In this document: positions 38,691 through 64,000 of the stretch, one piece after another
Position numbering within the stretch: the first letter of the stretch is position 1
How the letters are laid out: the number at the start of each line of letters is the position of its first letter
NCBI GenBank assembly: GCA_916048095.2
Contig: OU696573.1
Span: forward strand, 8,216,306 to 8,280,305
Reading direction: 5' to 3'
DNA: 64,000 bases
From: Sacculina carcini
Taxonomy: Eukaryota; Arthropoda; Thecostraca; Sacculinidae
Made by a program: the position numbers and the translations under genes
The notes under the pieces: generated by a model
The model's input: the letters and a program-made list of their open reading frames with translations, nothing else
Databases searched by the model: none
What the model was told of the DNA's origin: nothing

Positions 38691-41600
38691 CTGTTCGAAT
38701 GACTCTACGGGCTGAATTTTAGCTGATCTGTTTTTGAGTTTCCTGGCCCGAGGTGAATTTGTTTCTACGCCAACGTTTTCTGCAGACGCCGGAACATATT
38801 TTGGCTATTATTCGAGACTGAGTCATGGCTTAGTGATTTTGTTATCAGTATGAGTTTTTATTTCTGAATAAACACTTTCACTCATAAATATTTGCCATTC
38901 GTTTAGTTGTCGTTTGTCATCGGCTATTTGTAGTTCTTATTTTTCTGACTTTGCGAACTTTCATCGAACACTTTCAGGTGTTATTTTTCGGCTGGTTTCA
39001 ATTCGTTGTGAGTTGCGTGGTTAGTGGCGGTATATTTTGTCCTGGAACTCTTCTCATGATCGGCGGTATTTTTGTTTAGTCTGGTTAGGAATTTGTCATC
39101 TGTTTGTGCATCGTTGTTGTCAGTTATTTATGACGTGTAATTGCTGCATCATCAGACTGATGCGTCTGTGTGCTCATACACGCGTATGCTTGTTGACAAG
39201 CACATAGTATGTTTATGAGAGTCTCGCGGCCTTAGCACTGAGTAGATCGATCAGTCGCAGAGCGCGACAGATGGCCGACTCTGTGCCACGTTATACAGAC
39301 GGCTTGCCGAGCAGGTGGCGATAATTGGCCACTATGTGACGGACAAGTCTATATCGACCTGAAGCACCGAGCTAATGCACAGTGAAGACTCAGCACAAGT
39401 GGCGGTGCTCATTGCCGTTGAACTATGGTACCGGAGAATCGTACACACTCAAGTACAATTGCCCATAAGTGCTATGTAACACTGGATAGAAGTCCATGAT
39501 CACCGATGGGCATTCTGGTTCGTCTGATCAATGTAGTTGAGTTTTTCGGTTGAATTCGGCGTGTAGGACTCGTGGAGATGAGGCTAAGAGGTTATAGGGT
39601 GGCGTCGAGGAACTTGGTGAAATAAATATGCAGTTATCACCTGTGTGAACAGTGTTCACATCACTGTTATGCTAGAGTCTGGCGGGAGTAGCAGGTCAGG
39701 ATGGGACCATAGATCACAGATGGTCGTTTCACTGGGTATGAATGTTGACATAAAATATACCAGGATGATTTGCTCCTCCTGATGTTCGTGGGCCATACCT
39801 AAGCCATTGAAAACATATCTTTGGAGGAAGTAAATGTAGTATTTGTTTGGTAAATTGATATTAACGTATATTATTTGCTACTGTGTTGTATCTGTGCCTA
39901 AATCAGCATCTCTCACACAACCAGTAGTAGGCTGAGGGTTGGATGTTGAATGTGTAATCCTCCATTGAACAAACGGGGTCCTGTTTGAACAGCGAGTGTG
40001 CACTGACGCAGGTTGTGTGTAAATTGGTCATTCAAATATTTGCAGTGTTTCAGCGGTGTTCATGTGTTTAGACTGACACATGAGAACACGTTCATAGTGG
40101 CGAATAGTGGAATATATTCCATAGGATAGTCTCGATTACAGCATCGTTCATTGGCTCCACGTTTTCCACGGTATAGATGTCGCAACGGTTTTATAATGCA
40201 TTGTTGCATGTTCGTTATTTGTGTTTATGGGGCACATCGGCCTCTGGGACCATACGGCACCCCCCATTGGTGCATGTATTTGGATTTTATTTTCCGCTTT
40301 GTTTCGGCTCCCTCGGCGTCCAAATGTATTCGCTGTCGATGTAGTCTGTCGATGCAATATTCAGTGAAATTGTGCATGCTTGTATGTTCATGTATTTGCA
40401 TTCACGCGGCGTGTATTAACATGTTTTCAGATAGTGCTCAACTCCATTGCAGTTTTTTGTCGAGGTCCTTGCAATTGTGAAGTTACACGCATTTCTACGT
40501 TTGAATGAATTCAAAACATGTTTACCAGTTAACACATTGTATTGGTAGCGCATTGCTTTTGTGGTTTTCTGCTTGTTTTTTGTGCGCTATTTTAGCCCCA
40601 TACTTGCTGTTGCGGCTTTTCGCCTTGGTTGTGAATATTTGAGTGTAAGTGTAAAGTGTAAGTCTGTCTGTGTAATTCTGCGCGTGCATGTGTGTGTGCT
40701 AGGGCAGGCTTGTTCCAGCGTGTATGAGTGTATGTTTGTGTGTGTGCCGCGCTTTGATTTTTGCTTGCGGCGGTGCGTTCTTAACCTAATCGCTGATTGG
40801 CTGTTGGTGGAGTGACGTCACTTGTGTGTTCGCGTTTGAGCGGTCAGTAGTGTGAGTCTCGAGTCTATTGAACGAGGTGTAGCATACAATACACACGGTC
40901 CACATTGTTATGTTGAATTGGGCGTAGAAGTGCCCACACTTGCCTGGCTCAATTGAACTGTTCAATTGGGATCAGATGGAAGCCTAGTTTGGGCGCCAGG
41001 CTTGGCTGTTATCGTCTGTAGGAAAGTAATCAATTTCTGCGGTCCACATCACAGCCATCAGCTCATTTGGCTTCTCGATTTTTTTATTTTTTAGTGTGTT
41101 CACTTGTTTGTATGCCGCATGACTCAAGTCGCCTTCGAGTTGAAATTTTTCTTGTTGCATGATTTGCTATGCTGCAGGACTGTACGGTTACCATGCGCAT
41201 ATGCGGATGCTATTTTTTTCGTACGTTCGTGCAGCGTGGTGACTTTTGACGGACACTTTTCGGAAATTGTTCATAGGCTGGACACAGGGTGCTGGGTTTA
41301 TTCCTGGATTTTCCGCTACTCTCCCTTTGTGCAACAGTTTACATACGATAAAACTCGTTGTCCAATAGTGGAGAAGCTTGACCACTGGACGCATGAAAGG
41401 ATGAAAAGGAAAATGATGTGAAATGGATTCATTAACAGCATTTCCGATCAATGATTGCCGTACGTTCTTTCCAATAATTTTGCCGTACATTTCTGATGCT
41501 TTGATTACGATTTTGCTTGGCCTAACGGTGCGATAATGCAATATGCTTATTCCACGAAATCGCTCGTCGCTTTATCTAGGGTCTACAGATATCACACGTA

Positions 41601-41984
41601 TGGTCTACGTATATTGCATGTATCATTTCTTAAGCTGTTGTTGTCGATAGATTCTTTGTTGTGCCGATCACACTACGGATTCTGGGCATCCTATTACGGC
41701 GCATAATGCCTCTTGTTCAGTTGAAACATTATCTGTTTCACATGTGCAAGATTGCCTCATAAGAACAATGGAAGAACTTGTTCGACGAAAACTAGTGTCT
41801 GACAAAGGATGATTGTTTCTTTCGCCGCTTATAACAACGATACTCGATACTACTTATAACAACGATGCTCTTCAGATCTCATTTGGGACAAACCAGCCAC
41901 GTTTAGACTATGTAGGTGTGTTCTTGTATGCGTATGAGTAAGTAGTCAGGTGTCTGTTGAGTGTGTTCACCTAGTTGTATTCAG
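38691..41984. other. T/G-rich non-coding DNA
   Basis: No gene recognised. Frames at 40151-40480, 40561-40815 and 41104-41421 are rich in Cys, Phe and Val because of TG-rich composition and show no motif. Confidence 0.5.
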
Positions 41985-42640
41985 CTAGTTGTATGCTTGG
42001 GCTAAGCTCATACTGTCCTGCCTCATATCGTCCAGTCTATTTTTGAATATCGTTTTTGTTGTTTGACATCACAATTTCCTCAGGTAGATTATTACAATGA
42101 TCTATACCTCTAACACTGAAACTTTATTTTTAATGTCTTTCAAACTCCGTGATTTCCTCAATCGTTGTTCATGAACCTTTCTACTATCATCTTGACACAC
42201 TAGGCCGATATCTTCCGGGCTAATCTTTCCCATAAATGCCCTATAGACATTGACGAGGTCCCCTCGTTTTCTTCTCTCGGCCAGTGTTGTAAGGTTCAGT
42301 TTGATCAATCTCTCCTTATACGGCAATCATTTCAGACTATTGACCAATTTCGTTGCCAGTCTTTGCACGTTTGCAGTCTTTGCAACGTGTTGCACCTCAT
42401 GAGGGCTCCAGACCACAGCCGCATACTCAAGTATCTAATCAGTGGTCTAAGCATTGATATTATGTTCTTCCTCAGCATGTCCTCGTCCATATTGTAGAAT
42501 ACACGTGCCATCTTTGTTAACAGGGTGTAAGCCTCTGAATACATGTAATTAATATGTGCTCCTGGCGATAATTTGCAGTGTAGCAGTGCCAGTCTGAAAG
42601 TGGTTCCTGTCTTCGTTATGGAACAATGTGATTCATAGTG
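41985..42640 (-). pseudogene. CR1-like LINE reverse-transcriptase C-terminal remnant
   Basis: Minus frames read CKLSPGAHINYMYSEAYTLL, MDEDMLRKNIISMLRPLI, LPYKERLIKLNLTTLAERRK, RGDLVNVYRAFMG and IDHCNNLPEEIVMSNN. These are, in order, the thumb and C-terminal blocks of CR1-type reverse transcriptases. A stop and frameshift lie near 42326-42332. It is 5'-truncated at about 42640. Confidence 0.87.
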
Positions 42641-42844
42641 CATATAGTGTGTGTGTGTGGGTGTGTGTGTGCTTCGGTATAGATCCATGAATCGTGTCTA
42701 GAAAGTGTGTATCATGATTGCGCCATTTTGTGACATGTCACGCCGTCCAATTGGTGCACAATGGCCACAGTGTGTGCGTGTATGTGTGTGTGAGTGTTAG
42801 GCAAATTATTGCGCTCATGAATCGGTGTGACCTGCATCCTGCGC

Positions 42845-42883
<39 letters not shown>

Positions 42884-45800
42884 CGTTGGTAATTGACGAT
42901 ATCAACTATGTACACCGGAGGTTGTTTCGCGCCACTGCGCATTCGTGTGAATTTCCACTTCCTGTCACTGTGTTTGCGCGCGTATGTGAGAGCAGACTGC
43001 AGAACTACAATACGGCCTATCACGTGGTATCGCATGATTCGGCGCGCGTGTATATTTATTGTGATGAATCTTTAATTATCTCTGAACATTTCTGCATCGG
43101 AGTCCGATTTGTTTTGAGTTTCAAGCGCTCCATTCAACTTCATTGAACTTCTTTTCAATTGCTTGTATAAATTTGTGTGCATGATACACTTTTTATGCGG
43201 ATTTGTGCAATGCAAAGCTTTTCCGTGCTGCGACGTTTGTCAATGCTGAATGTGTGTGTATAATGGAGCCAGCATACCGTCGCTAGCTATTGGTCGATCT
43301 GTGAATGTGTGTGCAATAAGCGATCAGGTTACACTTGGTTGCATGTGTTGTGCTCTGTTCTCTGGAGTGAGTGAGAATTATGCTGTCTCGTGCAATGCGG
43401 CTTACTTCCTCCATCCTCACTGCCGCCGGTATGTTCTTCGGCATCATAATGTGATGCAGCAAGAGCCGGACGTCGCTCAAGTGTTGCCATTCCAGTTTTC
43501 TTGGCTTGTCCGGCAGAAACGACCATTGCAAAACCAATGAATCTTCTTTTTCATATCTTTCTACAGCTTCACTTGAAAGCAGTGTATTCGGTTGAACAAA
43601 TCAATTGCATCTGCTTTTTTATTTCTTCAACGATCCTGTCAAGCTGTTCGCTTGTCTAGACAGAGTATATGGATAGCAAACCATGATGTACACTTTCTAT
43701 TTTTTCTACGAAGTTTGGATTTATGTGCTGTGTTTTGAATCATACAGTTTTTCACTTCAGGTACTCAATCGGGGCTTTTCGATAATGTTTTATATATATT
43801 GAAAATTGTTTTTGAATAGCTAACAATTTCCAGTGACGTTTCCAGTGGAGATGATGCTTTTATGTCGTTTTATTCGTGTCAGCAAATATATAGGCTTTAA
43901 GAAAATTAACTTTTTATCGTTTTTCTAACTGATGACCGAGGTTACAGCGTCGAGATTTTTCTGAATTAGTTTGATTTCGCGAACCATACGACACCTAATC
44001 TGCGTTGTTATATACCTATATTGTTCATCGATGCTTTTGGTATATTTCTAGTGTTCTGGTCTGCCTACTCCGAACTCCCTGAAAGTCCGCTATAAATTAC
44101 TGTTAGTTATTGCAGTTTGGGTATTTATTGCTTCTACCAGCTGCGCGTAATGAGTGGTTTGTGCTTGTTCCTGTTGTCCAGCCATTTCGGGAAGACAATG
44201 CGTTTTTTCACCTGTCTTTTTCTGCGGATGGTCGTTAGCTTGAGCGACAGCCGGAACGGTTCGTGTGCGCCGAGTTATTTGACAGGAGTGTAATATCGAT
44301 CTTATAGATTTGTTGGCCAGCAGAAGATTCGTTAACGACTTCTGTACCGAATTCATACGCCATATACCAACGGTGCTGGTCGTGAAGACGATCCGTGAGT
44401 GTTTTGTGCTCAGAGTATCACCCAAGCGTTATGTGATTTTTTATGCTGAACATTCTATCACTCCTGTTGGACCAAGGTGTTTTATATCGAGTGTCAGTGT
44501 TTTACGGAGATGTGATGCGGAATATTCATATGGAGTTTGATCTTATTGTATTGTGTTGTCACAGTGACCCCACTTTATCCTGGACGGAATTAATGGTTAT
44601 TTACCACTGGCATTTTGGTCTGCTTTGTGCTATTCACCTCACATAGTTTAATTTTTTGGAGTGAACAGTGGTATTGCAGCTGGGTGGATCATGTCTACGT
44701 TGTCCTCATACGAGCTATATCCGCCAATACAGAGGCTGACCTCATCTTGTGCTTCATACCCACTAGGGTCGTAAAAAGTCTTGCTGACAGCTTAATCATA
44801 CCCACACCAGTAGTTGAGCGTGGTATCTGTTTAGCACCTTCCCCTTGGCTCTTTGGCGTACAGGTCTCGTCGGTTTATGGCTTGCTGTTTTTTCGCGTAC
44901 AACCTGCAGCCTACACTTCGCCTGTTTCTACTTTGCTCTTTCGTCAGCTGCTTGCCGGAGATATCCCCATGTGACCTGTCTACGCTGTGCGAAATTACCG
45001 GTCCGTGTACTGGGTGGCGTTTTAGACATGTTGGATATTGTTAACGTTGATGGCTAAAGGTTAGAGGTCACGATAAACAGTCGTCCCCATGGTAGAAGGT
45101 ATGAGCTTATCATCACCATACGGTATCTTGTGCAAACGAATGCTACTTCGTAGCCGACCTTCGCTGCGCCCGGCCACCAAAAGATCACATGCACAATAGC
45201 ATCCATAGTAATCGTCCACCAATAATTAGCAACTGGGTGTTAAATGATAATGAATGACTAAACGCGTGTTACTGGTTATATCAAACTGCTGAGAAATCAC
45301 TGCGTCACACTTGAATTCAGTACCGAGACAGCTACGAGCTAGTGGCCAGGCTGCGATGCCCACAAATTTGTTCAGTTGATTGATTGAATGGGTTATGCTG
45401 TGGTATGTGTTGAACTTTAACGAGCATATTCCAACCTATGCTCACAGTTGAACTGGCTGTGTATGTGTCGGTTTGTTATGCGGCCCGGCGCTGCACTGAA
45501 TGCTCCAAACATTTAGAGTGTATTCTGTTATGCATCTGTTCTCTTGACCTTGCATCGAATGCGCTATTCCACATTCCAGCTTCGTCGATGACTGTTTCAA
45601 ATGTATATCAGAGCATTCCAGTGAATTAAGCTGATATATACACGCTGAAGATATACACGAAGCCACCGTTGAGGTTATTTGCCTCCGTGTCACTAGTTCA
45701 AGGCTTCTCAACCTCTTGATGGCTCTGTACCTGCAACGGTTTGTCGAATATGGTCCCATACCTCTTTTAATTGACTGCTAAACCAATTATCACCAATCCT

Positions 45801-47794
45801 ATTATTTGTCAGTATGTCTTCCAGGTACGAGTGTTTCAATCACTTGAATTTACTGTCATTCTATCCCACTGTTGGTTTGTCACTCCACTAATTCAACGTT
45901 GCAGTCGGGACTAGCACAGCTCAGCTTGGCGCTGTCTGGGGTGTTTTGCGCCGTCTGCTTTTCCATAACGGTGACCGTCTAGCAAGCGCAACTTCTCGTG
46001 TGCGTGCGTGTGCGTGTGCTGTTTGTGCGTGTGGCGTTTTTGCGTGCCAGAGTAATGAGCCCGAGTTTGAGACGTTTTTCCACCGGACACCGACGGCTGC
46101 ATATGTTGAATGTTCATGCAACGCATCATGAACATTTTCCTGCGCGTGTGTGTCTGCCTGTCTGTTGATGCGCCTTGTTTTGGCCATAAAAATGACTGCT
46201 TTCATATAACAGTTCTATTGGTGTTGTTACATGAGTAGGTCAGGTTCTTTGTCGGCGACTTGCGGCCGGTGGTTTCCTAGGTTGACCTGCGTGTCTTTTC
46301 GTCGGTAGTTTTTCCTTGTTAGCTTCGTATTTTTGTAGGTGGACGCTTGTATGGTGTATTGCATTCTTTTAAGTATAACATTTTACTGAAAAGTGGTTCG
46401 TTTTATATATATAATCTTCTGCCATGTGTGGTATTCCTATCTTTTGGCGCGCTGTATGCGTTCTGACTATTACAAAAGCGGAGAACCGCGGTAATTACGT
46501 CGCGCGTTTTCAACTGGGAGCAAATGAATTAGCTTATGATAGATTTGAGAAACAAGAACAGCCATTTAGACATGATGTGATATGTGCTAAATTCCTTGTT
46601 GAGTGTGTCAGATTTATCATTCCCCAGCTTACCGGACGTTTTATTGGTTTCCGAGTGCAAGCTTGAAATATGTTTGCCATCAGGAGTGGTATAAAACGTG
46701 CTAATAATTTCGCTAGGAAGGGGCGTTATTACACAGGAACACGGACTCCATAATTGATCTATTTGGGTGACAAGCGTCGAGTGGAAAATGGCGTTGGTTG
46801 TGTCGGGTGCTCGTGAAGGTCGTTGAGCGTGGTGAGGTGCAGGTGCTATCAATGCGAAGCTTCCTTCATCAGAACGATCTACACTGATTGTCTGGTTCAA
46901 TTATGGACAGTCCAGTAGTGGAAGTGCAAGTTTTCACGCCTGGGTAAATTTAAGCAGGTGTTATCGCCATATGATGACTTTAAACATATTTTTATGTAAG
47001 CGAACTTTGTTGTCAGATATCATTTATCATCTTCCATCTTTTTACGGGTGTTCTTTGGTTTCTAAATGCTCTTTCTTATATTGACCCGGCGCTTGTGCGA
47101 GCATGGGAAATGGAGGAAAATATTTGAACAAATGACTCCAAAACTTCCTGTCATGACTTTCACTTGACGATAAGCTCTTTGGTGGGGCTATCTGCGGCTT
47201 TTTAAAGTCCAACATGATCAAATAAATCATGTTCGTGTATCACACGTTTTCGCGTGGATGCGACTGCCGGTTTAATCTTAGGCCTTTCAGAAGCGCTTAG
47301 CCCAATCTTTCATCGGTATCATGTGGCCCGTTAGACATGTCGGTGACTTCTCACAGAGTCGACCGTGATATACGTGCCTCGGCGGCTGGTACGTTTTTGT
47401 TGCTCCACTATGCACGCGTTTTGTTTGGTCAGACTGCAGTGATGCGCTGAGGATTTCATCAGATTTATCCATGTGTCGGCCAGCAGCAGTGGCTTGCTTG
47501 TGTGTGTTTATTTGTGTGGTGTATGTGTATACATCACTGGAGTTAATGGTCGTAGTTTTGTGTATGCGAGTATTTCGGCTGTTGCTATTGTTTACGGCTA
47601 TGTGTGCCACTGTTTCTCACCGCCGGAAGTGTGGCTGATGCATCCCGCTCTTTCTTGTCTCTGTTTCTGCGCATCGTCCACCGTTCCTACTGTTGTCCTG
47701 CCCTCTGTCAGCAGTCGCGTGGCCTCTGCGTCTATTCCCTGTCCCTCGGCGTTCGATGCACGTTTCGCCCTCTAGGAGCCAGTTGAGACAATCA
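42641..47794. other. T/G-rich non-coding DNA, possibly intron or intergenic
   Basis: Holds (GT)n at 42645-42672 and (AC)n at 42848-42878. A frame at 46424-46666 has a more protein-like mix but no motif or clear splice sites. Nothing confident. Confidence 0.45.
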
Positions 47795-47810
47795 CCACCA
47801 GGTGGCGCTA
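47795..47810 (+). promoter_or_regulatory. CTCF-like motif
   Basis: CCACCAGGTGGCGCTA matches the conserved animal CTCF core (CCA-S-Y-AG-R-KGGC-R-S) at every position. It lies 12 bp upstream of the TATA box. Confidence 0.6.
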
Positions 47811-47822
47811 AGGGTGCTTGCG

Positions 47823-47830
47823 TATAAAAG
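47823..47830 (+). promoter_or_regulatory. TATA box
   Basis: TATAAAAG, 93 bp upstream of the ATG. A start site would be expected about 25-32 bp downstream, near GCATTGCAG at 47851-47859. A (TG)n stretch follows in the leader. Confidence 0.6.
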
Positions 47831-47922
47831 TCGTCCTACACCTGCCGGCGCGCATTGCAGTGCTACTGGTCTGCTGTATTGTGTGTGTGTGTGTTGATCG
47901 CTGATCGTCGAGGACATTCATC

Positions 47923-47987
47923 ATGGTTCACGCGTACTATGAGTTCCAGCACGTCGAACTGTCCAAGGTTGGCAGCGGCAAAAAGAA
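47923..47987 (+). CDS. Candidate first coding exon of an unidentified plus-strand gene
   Basis: The ATG in good context (ATTCATCATGG) opens MVHAYYEFQHVELSKVGSGK, then K and two bases of the next codon. It ends at a consensus donor (AAGAA before GTGAGT, phase 2). Codons are GC-rich at the third position, unlike the flanks. The CTCF-like, TATA, leader, ATG and donor order fits a real gene start. I do not recognise the protein and found no phase-compatible next exon to the right edge; the intron would exceed several kilobases. Without the downstream exons the call rests on signal arrangement alone. Confidence 0.5.
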
Positions 47988-48979
47988 GTGAGTTATCAAA
48001 CACCTTGCTTCTCACCATTTCCTTTTTTCATGCATTTTTGTGTGCAACGGATGCGTGTTTGTTCTGTTTTTCAGTGTTTGGTTCAATTTTTTTCCGTGGT
48101 TTTGCATCAAACGGTGGTGAATCAAATATTTCACGACATTGTCACGTTCACTAAATTTCCTCGCTAGTTTTATGGCCATAATTTCCTCGCTAGTTTTAGA
48201 ATGTTTCCAGTTGCTCTCGAATCAGCACAAGCTTAAAGTTGCCTGTAATTTGCTATTCTTTCTGGGGCCTTTTTTCGCTCAGCTAATTTAACCAAGACGC
48301 TTACGATGAGGTGGTGTTGACATGGTGCTATTGTAAGACACATAGCAAATTCTCGCTGGTCGGTAGTGGGTATTTTATGGCACACTCCCATATTAAGGTC
48401 GCTACGGTCTGCGAGCTTGTGGGCGTGAAATTATCAGCCTTCAACCACCCAACACAGGACAGACGTGACTGTTGTTCGCATGTGCCGATTGGCGTATTTT
48501 ATGGGATTATCCGGTGTGTTTTAAAGGCACCATATGAGATCGTATCCACTGATATATACTTTTTGTTGTGTGTACGTGTGTGGGTGGTTGTTTTGGTATT
48601 TGAATAGGTGTTATTGTTCGGTGTGTGTGTGTGTTCGTTCGTGCGTGTGTGTATAGGATGGGTGTGTTGTGACCAGTAATTACTGTTTACTCGAGAGAAG
48701 TGATGTTACGAGGTGTACTCCCTAGGTGCTCTATGGTGAGACATGTGGTTGAATTGTCATTCTGTTGTTCTGTTGAAGGCAACTTATGAAACAGCACGCT
48801 ACCATTTCCCGGTGGGTCATTGTACTAACCTTCCTGGGGCATTATCGGTTTTTTGTATGGCTGTGTCGAGATTAGTTAATGAATATTCACTGCTTGAGTC
48901 ATCTAGTGTCAAATGACGTTGCCTATTGCTTTATATTCGACTGCCAATAAACCCCACGGGTGCTTCGAAATATCACCAG
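47988..48979. other. Possible intron 1 of the plus-strand gene
   Basis: T/G-rich sequence, no exon seen, ending at the target duplication of the next element. Confidence 0.45.
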
Positions 48980-49912
48980 TAGAATTGGGAATTATATGTG
49001 ATAATTTGTGGCGTTTTATGTTTTTACTATGTGACCAAAAATGCCAAAATATGTTGTCAAAAGTCCCAAAATATGTTATTCATTTTTCATATATGTGAAT
49101 TTTGCACTATTTCGTTTTAATTTTATTTGCTTTTCAAGTATGTATCCAGCGATTCCATTGGGGAGTCACCCTTAGGGAGGCTAAATTTTCGTAGTACGTG
49201 GCAAACGTTTTACCTTGATTAGGCCCTTCCGATGAGGTAGTGGTGCAGTGGCGGCGCCAGAAATTTTTCGGGGGAGGGGCTGAGGGGACTAAGGAAAAAG
49301 ATGCGGAGACTTTGCGAAACATGAGGAACTATACTCCAAATGTTCATGGTAGTGATACCGCTGTTGGGATGCCATTTTGGACTCCGAGGCGCACTAATCC
49401 CATGATTCAATTCTGCATGTGTAGTCGCGTTTGATGTTAATCGAATGAGCAGCCGATTTGTTGTGTTGCTCGAGTTGCGACTTGTGACCGGCGGACACGT
49501 CTGTCTCACATGTAACGCAAAACATGCTCTTCCCATCAGACATGTTTTCTGGGAAATTCTACGTCACATTTAATTCCTTCAACCTTTTGAGCGTGGCAGT
49601 ACGGACGCCATTTCAGCAATTTGTGTTAATTCCGGAAAATATAAATATGCATGATCCTATCTTCCCAAAAAGCCAATGACACATTCACCTAGCTTGGAGC
49701 GATTTGGTCACATCAATTAAGCCACACCCACAACCCATAATGTAGTTATCTAAGGTTATAACTTCGTGCGACACTCATGGTGTCCGGCGCAACCTATATA
49801 ATTATATATTTGGACAACATTTATCAGTGAAAATGTCATTGTATGCTAAAGCTTAAAAACGGCATTTTGTGGAAAAATATTTTTATGTGATCACATAAAA
49901 TACCCAACTCTA
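48980..49912. mobile_element. hAT-like element family B copy 2
   Basis: Ends TAGAATTGGGAATTATATG and, reversed, TAGAGTTGGGTATTTTATG. Flanked by ATCACCAG (48972-48979) and ATCATCAG (49913-49920), 7 of 8 matching. It aligns in inverted orientation to 19459-21677 minus its nested insert, and includes a family C-like CAGTGGCGGCGCC stretch at 49246. No transposase. Confidence 0.85.

Positions 49913-64000
<14,088 letters not shown>

Noticed and set aside
46424-46666. 80-residue frame starting MCGIPIFWRAVCVL
   Set aside because: No motif, no splice context and no leader; probably chance.

Overview
This window is metazoan nuclear DNA, most likely from an invertebrate bilaterian; the phylum cannot be fixed from the sequence. 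The evidence is a spliced animal gene with GT-AG introns, long (TG)n/(CA)n microsatellites, and a wide range of animal transposons: piggyBac, Tc1/mariner, pogo/Tigger, PIF/Harbinger, several hAT families, CR1- and L2-like LINEs, and a tRNA-derived SINE. It is not prokaryotic. Nearly all long open frames are translations of microsatellites or chance frames.

The one confidently identified host gene is on the minus strand, from 31223 (start codon) to 3072, and it runs off the left edge. It is a FAM120 family member (constitutive coactivator of PPAR-gamma-like protein). I could trace seven exons whose intron phases all agree: 31223-31016, 29762-29161, 28755-28554, 27313-27158, 26204-26086, 14683-14552 and 3263-3072. 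Together they encode about 537 N-terminal residues, and the rest of the protein is not in the window. Introns 1-4 are short (0.4-1.3 kb). Introns 5 and 6 are about 11.4 and 11.3 kb and are filled with transposons. Several splice sites touch (TG)n/(CA)n tracts.

Intron 6 (3264-14551) holds a dead piggyBac copy with an internal inverted duplication, a long palindrome and a decayed LINE. Intron 5 (14684-26085) holds two tRNA-Val-like SINEs, a mariner/IS630-type element whose 186-bp inverted ends are built from 21-bp tandem repeats, a three-deep nest of hAT-like elements each with its own 8-bp target duplication, and an L2-like LINE end. Intron 1 holds a deleted Harbinger element.

Upstream of the gene (31224 to about 36.9 kb) the plus strand is A/C-rich with remnants of Tigger and hAT elements. 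Near 36.9-37.0 kb the composition flips to T/G-rich and stays so to the right edge, which suggests divergent transcription from that point. The right half has no recognisable multi-exon gene. It does hold one promoter-like module at 47795-47987: a CTCF-like motif, a TATA box, a short 5' leader, an ATG and a 65-bp coding exon ending in a strong splice donor. It also holds CR1, Tc1 and hAT remnants.
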